From Flavobacteriaceae bacterium (GTDB lineage: Bacteria; Bacteroidota; Bacteroidia; Flavobacteriales; Flavobacteriaceae), in the NCBI GenBank assembly GCA_016764435.1, contig JAESRX010000007.1, positions 179,545 to 243,544 of the forward strand: a stretch of 64,000 nt of DNA, read 5' to 3'. Shown here one piece after another: positions 1-9,692 of this stretch; position 1 is the first letter of the stretch, and every line of letters starts with the position of its first letter. Under the pieces are notes generated by a model. The model worked only from the letters and a program-made list of their open reading frames with translations, searched no databases and had not been told where the DNA came from. The position numbers and the translations under genes were made by a program.

Positions 1-776
1 CCGCGTAAGGCTAAAATATTTGCTTTGTATAATTGTTGTGCAGGCAGTAAATTATTTCCATCAGGACCGAACATTACCGCATTTGTAAAACCATTTTTTA
101 CCAGTAGTAAACTCATGAGTCTATTGTCTACATACGAAAATCGGGGACCTGAAAAATTAATCATGTCTAGTTCTATCTGGTCAATGTCAATATTGTGATA
201 GAGTGATTTTAATAGTTCTTTAGGATTGTCGTGTAAATAAAAAGAACCATAAATTAAGTTTACCCCTAATAATCCCAGTGTTTCCTGTTGTTGTTTGGCA
301 TCGTTTTCTTTAAAACGAACATGTAAAATTATTTCATTATACGGCTCTAAAGGATCTAACTGGAATTTGATTCCAAGCCATCCGTGTCCCTTAAATTTTT
401 TGACAAAATCTATAGTGGTCACTGTATTCGCGTAGGTAAAGAATATTTTTTCAGGATGTTTTTTTCTGCTCAACCGATCTTCCATGAGTTCTAATTCATG
501 AGAAAGCATTCCTTTGAGTCTTTTTTCAGTGACATACCTTCCGTCCGTTTCTATTCCGTAAATAGCATCGGAGAAATCTTTATCGTAAGCGCTCATCGCC
601 TTAGCGATAGTCCCAGAGGCACCACCAGCTCTAAAAAAATGGCGAGCTGTTTCTTGTCCTGCACCGATTTCCGCAAAGGTTCCGTAAATATTCTGATTAA
701 GATTTATTTTTAGTGCCTTAGACTTAGCTGAAGGGACGTCAATAATTACAGTGTCTCCTTTTAAAACGATGGCCAT
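1..776 (-). CDS. Conserved Bacteroidota protein of unknown function (C-terminal part runs off the left edge)
   Basis: Open minus-strand frame from ATG at 776 to position 1, starting MAIVLKGDTVIIDVPSAKSKALKINLNQNIYGTFAEIGAGQETARHFFRAGGASGTIAKAMSAYDKDFSDAIYG. Absent from the ORF track, presumably because it has no stop in the window. Confidence 0.85.
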   Translation of the reverse strand, partial: MAIVLKGDTVIIDVPSAKSKALKINLNQNIYGTFAEIGAGQETARHFFRAGGASGTIAKAMSAYDKDFSDAIYGIETDGRYVTEKRLKGMLSHELELMEDRLSRKKHPEKIFFTYANTVTTIDFVKKFKGHGWLGIKFQLDPLEPYNEIILHVRFKENDAKQQQETLGLLGVNLIYGSFYLHDNPKELLKSLYHNIDIDQIELDMINFSGPRFSYVDNRLMSLLLVKNGFTNAVMFGPDGNNLLPAQQLYKANILALR

Positions 777-961
777 TTTATTGTTTTTTGATTCAAAGCA
801 AATTTAGGGAATTTTAAGGGGTTTTTTAATAAAAACTGACAAATTTCATGGTTTTTTAACAATCTTCACAATCGAATTGGTTTTTGATAAGATTGATTCT
901 TTAAGGATCTTTTTTAAGCTGTTTTTTACGAACTTGATAATCTGGATATCTACCCATAAAA

Positions 962-987
962 AAAACGAGCCTTTTAGGGCTCGTTTT
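962..987. terminator. Hairpin terminator downstream of pntB
   Basis: aaaacgagc-cttttag-ggctcgtttt inverted repeat with flanking A/T runs. Confidence 0.75.
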
Positions 988-1010
988 ATAGTTATGTTAA
1001 GGTAAAGTGC

Positions 1011-2393
1011 CTACATGTTTTTAAGTTCTGCGACTAATTTCCCTAAAGCATCTTTAGCATCACCAAATAGCATGGATGTTTTTTGATTGTAGAAAAGTTC
1101 ATTTTCTATTCCTGCATATCCTGGTTTCATACTTCGTTTGTTAACTACAATGTATTTTGCGTTTTCAGCCTCTAAAATTGGCATTCCGTATATTGGACTG
1201 CTAGGGTCGTTATGAGCAGCTGGGTTTACCACATCATTGGCTCCAACTACAAATACTACATCTGTGTTTGGGAATTCAGGATTCACATCTTCCATTTCTA
1301 TCAATCTATCATAGGAAACATTGGTTTCTGCTAATAAGACATTCATATGTCCTGGCATACGTCCTGCGACAGGGTGTATCGCATATTTAACTTCAACTCC
1401 TTTTTTTACAAGTAATTCTTCCAATTCATGGATGATATGTTGCGCTTGTGCAACTGCCAGACCATACCCTGGTACAATAATTACTTTATTGGCATAATTC
1501 ATTAAAATAGCGACATCACTCGGGGTCGTTTCTGTAATATTTCCTTTGATTTCTCTGGAGGATTCATTACTAATGGTTCCGGCTCCAAAAGCACCAAAAA
1601 TAACACTACTTAGAGACCTGTTCATGGCGTCACACATGGCAAAAGTTAGGATGGTTCCAGCAGATCCTACTAAGATTCCTCCTGTTAACATGACCATATT
1701 TCCATACAAGAAACCTCCTAAGGCAGCGGCTAAACCTGTAAATGAATTTAAAAGTGAGATAACCACAGGCATGTCTGCGCCTCCAATAGGAAGTACGAAA
1801 AGAATACCATAAGCCAACGCTCCAACAAACAATACATAAAGGTATAATTGACTGTCTATTCCTTGGTAGGCTATAAATCCTGCAAAGGCGACTAAGGCAA
1901 TAAAAAACAGGTTATTGATGATGTTGTATTTGGGAATACGAATGGGTTTTTTTAGCGTCCCATTTAATTTTCCCCATGCAATCATACTTCCAGAAAAAGA
2001 AACACTTCCGATAATTAATCCTGCTAAAATGGTTACGATGGAGAGTGTTTGTCCTTGGTAATGGTGAAATTCTATCAGCGCAATAAGTGCTGCACTGGCA
2101 CCACCCATTCCGTTAAATATAGAAACTAGTTCAGGCATTTTAGTCATTGCTACTTTTTTAGCTACGAGCCATCCTATGACCGTTCCTATTAAAATGGCAA
2201 TTCCTATAAGTGTATAAATATGCATAGGAACTTCTTTTGGATAAATAAAGATAGTACCTATGATTGCGATTCCCATTCCGAAAGCGGCAATTAAGTTTCC
2301 TCTACGCGCTGTTTTTGGGTGTCCAAGCATTTTTAAACCGAGGATATATGTAATTGAAGCAATTAAATATATAAGTGTAAGTATAAAATCCAT
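1011..2393 (-). CDS. pntB: NAD(P) transhydrogenase subunit beta
   Basis: 460 aa. TM domain plus NADP-binding domain with VPGYGLAVAQAQH, HPVAGRMPGHMNVLLAE, VGANDVVNPAA. Confidence 0.96.
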   Translation of the reverse strand: MDFILTLIYLIASITYILGLKMLGHPKTARRGNLIAAFGMGIAIIGTIFIYPKEVPMHIYTLIGIAILIGTVIGWLVAKKVAMTKMPELVSIFNGMGGASAALIALIEFHHYQGQTLSIVTILAGLIIGSVSFSGSMIAWGKLNGTLKKPIRIPKYNIINNLFFIALVAFAGFIAYQGIDSQLYLYVLFVGALAYGILFVLPIGGADMPVVISLLNSFTGLAAALGGFLYGNMVMLTGGILVGSAGTILTFAMCDAMNRSLSSVIFGAFGAGTISNESSREIKGNITETTPSDVAILMNYANKVIIVPGYGLAVAQAQHIIHELEELLVKKGVEVKYAIHPVAGRMPGHMNVLLAETNVSYDRLIEMEDVNPEFPNTDVVFVVGANDVVNPAAHNDPSSPIYGMPILEAENAKYIVVNKRSMKPGYAGIENELFYNQKTSMLFGDAKDALGKLVAELKNM

Positions 2394-2701
2394 TATTTTT
2401 TCTTTTTAAACATTTCTAACATGCGGTCGGTAACTACAAAACCACCGACTACGTTTAGTGTCCCCAATAACACGGCGACAAACCCTAGAGATAGTGCTAA
2501 AATATTGTCAGGTTCTGAGCCTAGCATTACTAAAATAGCCCCGATAACTACCACACCATGTATGGCATTCGCACCAGACATTAATGGGGTGTGCAATACA
2601 GCGGGAACATGTCCTATGATTTCTACTCCAACAAATATCATCAGAATTACGATGTATATCATTTGAAGGTGTTCCGTTATAAATTCAATAATTTCTGTCA
2701 T
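2393..2701 (-). CDS. pntA2: NAD(P) transhydrogenase subunit alpha, transmembrane part
   Basis: 102 aa hydrophobic protein with HTPLMSGANAIHGVVVIGA, between pntA1 and pntB. Confidence 0.93.
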   Translation of the reverse strand: MTEIIEFITEHLQMIYIVILMIFVGVEIIGHVPAVLHTPLMSGANAIHGVVVIGAILVMLGSEPDNILALSLGFVAVLLGTLNVVGGFVVTDRMLEMFKKKK

Positions 2702-2703
2702 GA

Positions 2704-3804
2704 TTATTTTTTTACAGTTCCGTTTTGAACGATTAATGTAGCCTTGGTAATTTCGTCCTCTAAATCCCAGTTAAATTGGTTGTCTTCATTTGTCAAATGC
2801 TTTAGGAAGTTGAAGATGTTTTTTCCAAACAATTCGCTTGCGTTGGTGGCAACGCTTTCTGGAGAATTGGTGGTTCCAATAATTTTCACTCCATTTTCTA
2901 TGACAATCTTATTTAGTTTACTCAATTCACAATTTCCTCCTTGACCTGCGGCCAAATCTACAATTACTGCACCTTCTTTCATTTGAAGAACTTGTTCCTT
3001 CGAAATTAAAATAGGGGCTTTTTTTCCAGGAACAAAAGCGGTGGTAATGACCAAATCTGCTTCAAAAAGAGATTTGTCAACGGCCTCTTTTTGTCTCTTT
3101 TTATAATCATCTGACGCTTCTTTAGCGTAACCTCCTTCTTCTTTTTCTCCCGTATTGTCTACACTAATAAATTTGGCGCCTAAAGATTCTGTTTGTTCTT
3201 TAGTGTCTTGTCTAATGTCTGTAGCTTCTACTATGGCACCAAGTCTTTTAGCCGTAGCTATCGCTTGTAAACCGGCAACACCAACACCGTATATAAGTAC
3301 TCTAGAAGGTGTAATGGTTCCTGCGGCAGTCATCATTAATGGGAAAATTTTAGCCATTTCATACGCTCCTAAGATCACCGCTTTGTAACCAGAGAGATTG
3401 TTTTGAGAGCTTAAAATGTCCATGTCTTGTGCCCGTGATATTCTGGGGATTGCATCCAAAGAAAACGAAGATACTTTTTTAGCGGCCAAGGCCTTAATCC
3501 TTTCAGGTTCTGAAAGGTGAAAAAGTAAACTAACCGTGGCTTGTCCTTCTTTTAATTGTTTAATTTCCTCTTCTTCAAAAGGATTTATTTTTGCAATGAT
3601 GTCTGATTGTTCAAAAATAGATGCTTGATCCATAAGGGTCACACCAACTTTTTCGTAGGTAGAATTTTTAAAGCTTGACGCCTTTCCTGCATCCTTTTCT
3701 ACCAAAACTTCAAATCCTTTGGATAGGAATAATTTCGCGATAGTAGGGGTAATGGCGACTCGTTTTTCTCCCTTTCGACTTTCTTTTAGAAAACCTATTT
3801 TCAT
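2704..3804 (-). CDS. pntA1: NAD(P) transhydrogenase subunit alpha, NAD-binding part
   Basis: 366 aa. KESRKGEKRVAITP, RISRAQDMDILSSQNNLSGYKAV, GVGVAGLQAIATAKRLGA. Confidence 0.95.
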   Translation of the reverse strand: MKIGFLKESRKGEKRVAITPTIAKLFLSKGFEVLVEKDAGKASSFKNSTYEKVGVTLMDQASIFEQSDIIAKINPFEEEEIKQLKEGQATVSLLFHLSEPERIKALAAKKVSSFSLDAIPRISRAQDMDILSSQNNLSGYKAVILGAYEMAKIFPLMMTAAGTITPSRVLIYGVGVAGLQAIATAKRLGAIVEATDIRQDTKEQTESLGAKFISVDNTGEKEEGGYAKEASDDYKKRQKEAVDKSLFEADLVITTAFVPGKKAPILISKEQVLQMKEGAVIVDLAAGQGGNCELSKLNKIVIENGVKIIGTTNSPESVATNASELFGKNIFNFLKHLTNEDNQFNWDLEDEITKATLIVQNGTVKK

Positions 3805-4140
3805 ATGTGTACTTATTTAGAATTTTGTTATAATCGTTGGTACTGAAATGATATTTTAATTAATTTAAAATCACTTTGAGTTTGTAAAATAACGACCTAC
3901 GGAGTTGGTTTTCATTGAAAACAGTCCGAGGTGTAAAAATAAATGTTGACAGCAGTAAATTTATATTTTTTTTTCTAATTGTTTTATGATAAAAGTCAAG
4001 CTGTTTCTTAAAAATAGGTAAATAGTTGGGGTTGTTTACGTTGTTCATTGCTGTTCTTTTTAGGAACGAAGTATGGAAGTGTTTGTTTTTTCTTTTTATA
4101 AAATAGGGGTAATTCTAAATAATAAAATTAATTTTGAGCC

Positions 4141-4920
4141 ATGAAAAATATGAAAGTAACTTTTTTAGGAACGGGAACCTCTACAGGGATTCCAGTGATA
4201 GGGGTGGAACATCCTGTTTTTTTATCGGAGGATAAAAAGGACAAACGCTTGCGTGTTTCTATTAAATTGGAATGGGAAGGAGCTTGTTATATCATAGACT
4301 GTGGACCTGATTTTCGTTATCAAATGTTACGGGAAAATGTACAGCATATAGATGGGGTTTTATTTACACATGAGCATGCAGATCATACCGCTGGTTTGGA
4401 TGATATTAGACCGTATGCCTTTGCGATGGGTAAAGTTCCTTTTTATGCACAGAAAAGAGTTTTAGAGGCCTTGAAAATCAGGTTTAATTACATTTTTAAT
4501 GATGAAAATAAATATCCAGGCGCTCCTTATATAGAACAACATGTCATTGCTAATGCCGCATTTACATTGGGGGACGTTACGGTGACTCCTGTACAGGTTA
4601 TGCATGGAGAATTACCTATTTTAGGCTATAAATTTGGATCTAAATTTGCATATATTACAGATGCTAAAACGATTGCCAAAGAGGAATTAAATAAATTAAA
4701 AAATTTAGACGTCTTGGTTATCAATGCTGTTCGTTTTAAACCACATTATTCACACTTAAGTCTCACAGAATCCTTAGATATTATCAATTATTTAAAACCT
4801 AAGCGTGCGTACTTAACACATATAAGTCATTATTTGGGCTTGCATGAGGATTTACAAAAAACACTTCCAGAGAATGTATTTGTTGCTTTTGATCAATTGC
4901 AAGTAAATGTTTCCATCTAA
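4141..4920 (+). CDS. MBL-fold metallohydrolase (PhnP-like)
   Basis: 259 aa. FLGTGTSTGIPVIG, FTHEHADHTAGLDDIR, YLTHISHYLGLHEDL. Confidence 0.92.
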   Translation: MKNMKVTFLGTGTSTGIPVIGVEHPVFLSEDKKDKRLRVSIKLEWEGACYIIDCGPDFRYQMLRENVQHIDGVLFTHEHADHTAGLDDIRPYAFAMGKVPFYAQKRVLEALKIRFNYIFNDENKYPGAPYIEQHVIANAAFTLGDVTVTPVQVMHGELPILGYKFGSKFAYITDAKTIAKEELNKLKNLDVLVINAVRFKPHYSHLSLTESLDIINYLKPKRAYLTHISHYLGLHEDLQKTLPENVFVAFDQLQVNVSI

Positions 4921-5262
4921 GCTAGGATGTTTTAGCTATCGTGTGAGGAGTTGTTTTTATAGCTACGGATTTTTGAGGTTGTCAAAAGGTAACAGACTTC
5001 TATTTCATTTTTTTTGACAGTTGACTCCCTATTTCAACGGATTTCTTGTGACAAATTACTGACTGAAAAACAGATTATAATAGAACTCGTTTTGGGTCTA
5101 AGTATACGAGGCCTTCGGAGGGAGGAGAGGGTGTAATTTAGCCTTCACTTAATTTACTGTGAAAATGTTTTTATTGTGCTTTAGCACAGGAGGTATGGCA
5201 ACTTTTCATTAAAAGGATGTAAATAATTTTGGAAGGATTTTTCTTGTCTCAAAGACCAGTTT

Positions 5263-6273
5263 TTAGGGTACAATATTCACTTCTATGTCCAATTTTATTC
5301 CGAAAGTTTTGAATACCATTGCTTGAATCTGTACCGCTAAATCATAGATTTCAACACCTGTGGCATTGCCATAATTTACAAGTACTAAGGCTTGGTTTTT
5401 ATGCACTCCTGTATCACCAAAACGTTTCCCTTTAAAACCACATGTTTCAATAAGCCATCCCGCTGGGATTTTAATTTCATTTTCGTTTATTTTGTAAAAA
5501 GGCATGTGAGCATAGTTTGCCTGTATTTTGTCAAAAAGGACCTTGTTTACAATTGGGTTTTTAAAAAAGCTACCGCTATTCCCTATCTTTTTTGGGTCTG
5601 GTAATTTAGAAGTTCTAATAGCAATCACAGCATTAGAAACATCTGAAATGGAGGGGGTACTGATGTTGGCTTCCTTTAGAGCCGTTTGTATGGCTCCATA
5701 ACCATCATGTATTTGATGCGTAGACTTTGATAATTTAAAGGCTACTGTGGTGATAATATAGGCGTTTTTTAATTCGTTTTTAAAAATAGAATTTCTGTAA
5801 CCAAAGGCGCATTCCTTATTAGAGAAAATACGTGTTTTACCAGTGGAAATTTCTACTGCGGTCACCTGATGGATGGTGTCTTTAACTTCTACTCCATACG
5901 CACCGATGTTCTGGATAGGGCAAGAGCCTACATTTCCAGGGATTAATGAAAGGTTTTCTAGACCTCCATAATTTTGAGAGATACACCAGAGTACAAAATC
6001 ATGCCAGTTTTCTCCGGCATTGGCCGTTACAAAAACATCATCCTCTTGTGTTTCTTGGATGATAATTCCTTCAATATTTAATAAAACGACTAGTTTTTTA
6101 ATGTCAGAAAGCAGGAGCATATTACTACCTCCACTAATAATAAAAAGGTCTTTTTCTTTCGATAATAGCGTTTTAAGTGCCATTACAGATGTGATTTCAA
6201 CAAATCTTTCGGCATTGACGTCAATGCCGAAAGTGTTGTATTGTTTTAAAGAAATATTGTGTTGTATTTTCAA
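5263..6273 (-). CDS. murB: UDP-N-acetylmuramate dehydrogenase
   Basis: 336 aa. NTFGIDVNA, GGSNMLLL, IPGNVGSCPIQNIGAYG, GNSGSFFKNP, PAGWLIETCGFKGKR. Confidence 0.96.
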   Translation of the reverse strand: MKIQHNISLKQYNTFGIDVNAERFVEITSVMALKTLLSKEKDLFIISGGSNMLLLSDIKKLVVLLNIEGIIIQETQEDDVFVTANAGENWHDFVLWCISQNYGGLENLSLIPGNVGSCPIQNIGAYGVEVKDTIHQVTAVEISTGKTRIFSNKECAFGYRNSIFKNELKNAYIITTVAFKLSKSTHQIHDGYGAIQTALKEANISTPSISDVSNAVIAIRTSKLPDPKKIGNSGSFFKNPIVNKVLFDKIQANYAHMPFYKINENEIKIPAGWLIETCGFKGKRFGDTGVHKNQALVLVNYGNATGVEIYDLAVQIQAMVFKTFGIKLDIEVNIVP

Positions 6274-6274
6274 C

Positions 6275-7468
6275 TTAGGCTTTGTATAATTTTAATGCTT
6301 CCTTTAATAGTTCAACCGATCTTACTAATGCTTCTTTTTTAAGCACATATGCAATACGGATTTGATTGGTACCCACACCAGGTGTTGAGTAAAAACCAGC
6401 TGCTGGAGCCACCATGATCGTTTCGTTATTATCACTGAAACTCTCTAGCAACCATTGCGCAAAATGATCTGCGTCTTTTATAGGTAATTCAACCACACAG
6501 TAAAAAGCACCTTTTGGTGTGGCAACTTTTACACCGTCTATTTTTTGCAATTCACTGATTAAAACATCACGTCTTGCTTTGTATTCTACAATAACATCTG
6601 TAAAGTAACTATCAGGGGTTTCTAAGGCTGCCTCACTTGCTATTTGAGCATAGGTAGGAGGGCTTAGACGCGCCTGTGCAAACTTCATAGCGGTTTGCAT
6701 TACAGCATTGTTTTTAGAAATAATACATCCTATTCTTGCGCCACACATACTGTATCGTTTAGATACGGAGTCTATAATAATCGCATGTTCTTCCAAACCG
6801 AAATTTGAGAGTACAGAATGGTGTTTTACTTCTTGGTCATAAATAAACTCACGGTATACTTCATCAGCAATCAAAAATAAGTCGTGTTTTTTTACAATCA
6901 CCGCTAGTTTTTGAATTTCTTCTTTAGAATATACATAGCCCGTTGGATTTCCAGGATTACAAATAAGTATCGCTTTGGTTTTAGGGGTGATGAGTTTTTC
7001 GAATTCTGAAATTTCAGGCAAGGCAAATCCATTATCTATACTAGACATGATCGGTTTAATGGTCACACCTGAAGCGGTAGAAAATCCGTTGTAATTTGCA
7101 TAAAAAGGCTCTGGGATAATGATTTCATCACCATGGTCACAGACAGTACCTAAAGCAAATAATAAGGCTTCTGATCCTCCTGTAGTTACGATGATATGTT
7201 CGGCACTTATATCAATATTGTTTTTTTGATAATAAGAAGCGAGCTTAGTTCTGTATTGCTCAGATCCTTCAGACATACTATATGCTAACACATTTACCGT
7301 GTTCTCACGAATGGCTTTAAGGGCCACCTCTGGAGTTTGAATGTCAGGTTGTCCAATATTTAAATGATATACATTGACCCCTTTTTTCTTAGCGGTTTCC
7401 GCAAAAGGAACTAATTTCCTAATTGGTGATTCAGGCATGTTTAAGCCCTTTGTTGATATCTTTGGCAT
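6275..7468 (-). CDS. Pyridoxal-phosphate-dependent aminotransferase (class I/II)
   Basis: NIGQPDIQTP, NPGNPTGYVYS, DSVSKRYSMCGARIG. The track start at 7507 is probably too long; the more plausible start is MPKISTKGLNMPESPIRKL at 7468. Confidence 0.92.
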   Translation of the reverse strand: MPKISTKGLNMPESPIRKLVPFAETAKKKGVNVYHLNIGQPDIQTPEVALKAIRENTVNVLAYSMSEGSEQYRTKLASYYQKNNIDISAEHIIVTTGGSEALLFALGTVCDHGDEIIIPEPFYANYNGFSTASGVTIKPIMSSIDNGFALPEISEFEKLITPKTKAILICNPGNPTGYVYSKEEIQKLAVIVKKHDLFLIADEVYREFIYDQEVKHHSVLSNFGLEEHAIIIDSVSKRYSMCGARIGCIISKNNAVMQTAMKFAQARLSPPTYAQIASEAALETPDSYFTDVIVEYKARRDVLISELQKIDGVKVATPKGAFYCVVELPIKDADHFAQWLLESFSDNNETIMVAPAAGFYSTPGVGTNQIRIAYVLKKEALVRSVELLKEALKLYKA

Positions 7469-7606
7469 GTTAAAATCGATTAATATGATTACACAAAATT
7501 GCAACATATTTTTTGAATTTCATTGGTTTTTTTCGTGAAATTACTAGGATAATTACTAGTCTATTTCCTGTGGATTTTGTATGTTAGAGAGCTTAAACTC
7601 TGATGC

Positions 7607-8950
7607 TTGAAATATTTTATCTCACTTTTCGTTTTTGTCTTTATTGGTTTGTCCTGTTTTTCTACTATTTATGGGCAAGGAAAGTTTCATTTTATTAATA
7701 ATAAGCTGAAACAACAGATCTCATTTATTCATAAAAATAATATTATGATCATTCCAATAGTCGTGAATGGAATGGAACTTAATTTTATATTAGATACGGG
7801 GGTGAGCCGTACTATTTTATTTAGTTTAAACCAAATTGACTCCTTGAACTTAAAGGATTTTAAAAGAATTAAAATTAGGGGTTTAGGGGCTAATAAACCT
7901 GTACATGCGTTGCTTTCTAAAAACAATGAATTTCAGTTAAAAAATCTGATAGGCTTGCAACAGAATTTACTTTTTATCCTCGATAGTGATTTTGACTTAT
8001 CGGCCAAAATGGGACTTACCATACATGGTATTATTGGCTATGATTTATTCAAGGATTTTATAGTTGAAATTAATTATTCTCAAAAAAAAATCACCTTTCA
8101 CAAGCATACTAAACGGCTGACTAGAAAAGTTATGAAGATGGAAAAAATTCCGTTGACTTTTTATAATAAAAAACCTTATGTACAGGTGGAAATCCAATTA
8201 AAAAAAGAGCAAGACCCGTTTTTAGTGAAACTATTGATTGATTCTGGTGGAAGTGATGGAATATGGCTGTTTGAAGGTAGTCATCCGCTTATTATATCTC
8301 CTGAACATTATTTTGACGATTATTTAGGGGAAGGACTTAGTGGAATTATTAGGGGGAAAAGGAGTAAAATTCACCGGATTTTTATGGGCGATTTTTCACT
8401 GAAGAATCCCACGGTTTCCTACCCTGATTCCACAGCTATTATGGTTGCTAGAAAGCAAGTGGATAGAAATGGAAGTATTGGAGGGATGGTTTTGAACAGA
8501 TTTAAAGTGTTTTTAGATTATAAAAATTCCAGTATGTACCTTAAAAAGGGAAGGAATTTTAAGGTGCCGTTTAATTACAATATGAGCGGGATAGAATTGA
8601 TCCATAGTGGGCTGGTTCTTGTAAAAGAAAAGGGTTCGTCACTAGGTGCTGGTATTAATTTAGAGAGTACTAATAGGGCCGCAAATTCATTGCAGTTAGA
8701 GTATAATTATACGTTTGCCTTTAAACCAACTTACCGTATATTTTCCATTCGTAAAAATTCTCCAGCGGACCTTGCTGGACTTAGAGAAGGAGACCTCTTG
8801 TTAGCTATTAATGGTAGAGCTGCGTATCATTATAAAATGGATGAAATAGTCCATTTGTTTTACCATAAACCCAATCGAAAATTTAAAATAAAAGTGAATA
8901 GGAACGGGGTAGAGCTCGTTTGTAGTTTTAAACTTCGAAAAGTAATTTAA
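7607..8950 (+). CDS. Retropepsin-like aspartyl protease with C-terminal PDZ domain, predicted secreted
   Basis: N-terminal signal peptide (TTG start), DTGVSRTILF and second DSGGSD motif, C-terminal PDZ-like RKNSPADLAGLREGDLLLAINGR. Confidence 0.85.
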   Translation: MKYFISLFVFVFIGLSCFSTIYGQGKFHFINNKLKQQISFIHKNNIMIIPIVVNGMELNFILDTGVSRTILFSLNQIDSLNLKDFKRIKIRGLGANKPVHALLSKNNEFQLKNLIGLQQNLLFILDSDFDLSAKMGLTIHGIIGYDLFKDFIVEINYSQKKITFHKHTKRLTRKVMKMEKIPLTFYNKKPYVQVEIQLKKEQDPFLVKLLIDSGGSDGIWLFEGSHPLIISPEHYFDDYLGEGLSGIIRGKRSKIHRIFMGDFSLKNPTVSYPDSTAIMVARKQVDRNGSIGGMVLNRFKVFLDYKNSSMYLKKGRNFKVPFNYNMSGIELIHSGLVLVKEKGSSLGAGINLESTNRAANSLQLEYNYTFAFKPTYRIFSIRKNSPADLAGLREGDLLLAINGRAAYHYKMDEIVHLFYHKPNRKFKIKVNRNGVELVCSFKLRKVI

Positions 8951-9102
8951 TCCAAACCAAGGGAACCTTTTTTTATTAAAACAAGTAGTAATCCTAACGA
9001 ACTCTTTGCGTCAGTTCTAGTGCAGTTTTGAGTTCAAAACGGGAATCTGGAATCGTGAAGTTAATAAAAACTGTCAATGATAGTATTGGATTAAACAAAA
9101 AA

Positions 9103-9126
9103 AAGACTCCGAATGATCGGAGTCTT
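9103..9126. terminator. Hairpin terminator
   Basis: aagactccg-aatgat-cggagtctt. Confidence 0.75.
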
Positions 9127-9148
9127 ATATAGGATTCAAAAAAGTGAT

Positions 9149-9580
9149 TTACTTAGAGGCTTTTCTTTTAGCAATGGCTGGGTTTTTTCCAACAATTCCT
9201 TTGATACGTAATCGTTTCATTTTTTCTGAAGCATTTGAATAAACGGTGATGGTTTTAGAAAATCCACCAACGCGATTCGTAGCGTATTTTACATCGATTT
9301 CTCCAGTTTTACCTGGCATGATAGGATGTTCTGGTTTTTTAGGGGTCGTACATCCACAGCTCGATTGAATGCGAGTGATGATCAATGGAGTTTTTCCAGT
9401 GTTTTTAAACTTAAAGGTTCTTAATCCGTTTGCTTTGTAGTCAATTTTCCCGTAATCTATAACTTCAGTTTCAAATTCGAATACTGGAGCATTAGGGTCT
9501 ATAGTTGCAGTTGTTTTTTCTTGTGCCATGGCACTGATGGTAATAAAACCTATAAATAATAATGCAATTACTTTTTTCAT
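9149..9580 (-). CDS. DUF1573 domain protein, predicted secreted
   Basis: 143 aa. Signal peptide, FEFETEVIDYGKIDYKANGLRTFKFKNTGKTPLIITRIQSSCGCTTP. Confidence 0.92.
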   Translation of the reverse strand: MKKVIALLFIGFITISAMAQEKTTATIDPNAPVFEFETEVIDYGKIDYKANGLRTFKFKNTGKTPLIITRIQSSCGCTTPKKPEHPIMPGKTGEIDVKYATNRVGGFSKTITVYSNASEKMKRLRIKGIVGKNPAIAKRKASK

Positions 9581-9692
9581 GTTTTCTGTTTTTTTAGATT
9601 GTAAAGTTAGTCTTTTTTTATGTTTTCAAAAAATTTTTAGTTCAATAGTATAATTGTACATTTGCGATTCTATTTGCAAATATTAGACCAAA

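Noticed and set aside
498-713. 71-aa plus-strand ORF
   Set aside because: Antisense to the edge-truncated conserved protein at 1-776.
3860-4048. 62-aa minus-strand ORF
   Set aside because: Intergenic, no recognisable domain or clear signal; too short to support as a gene.
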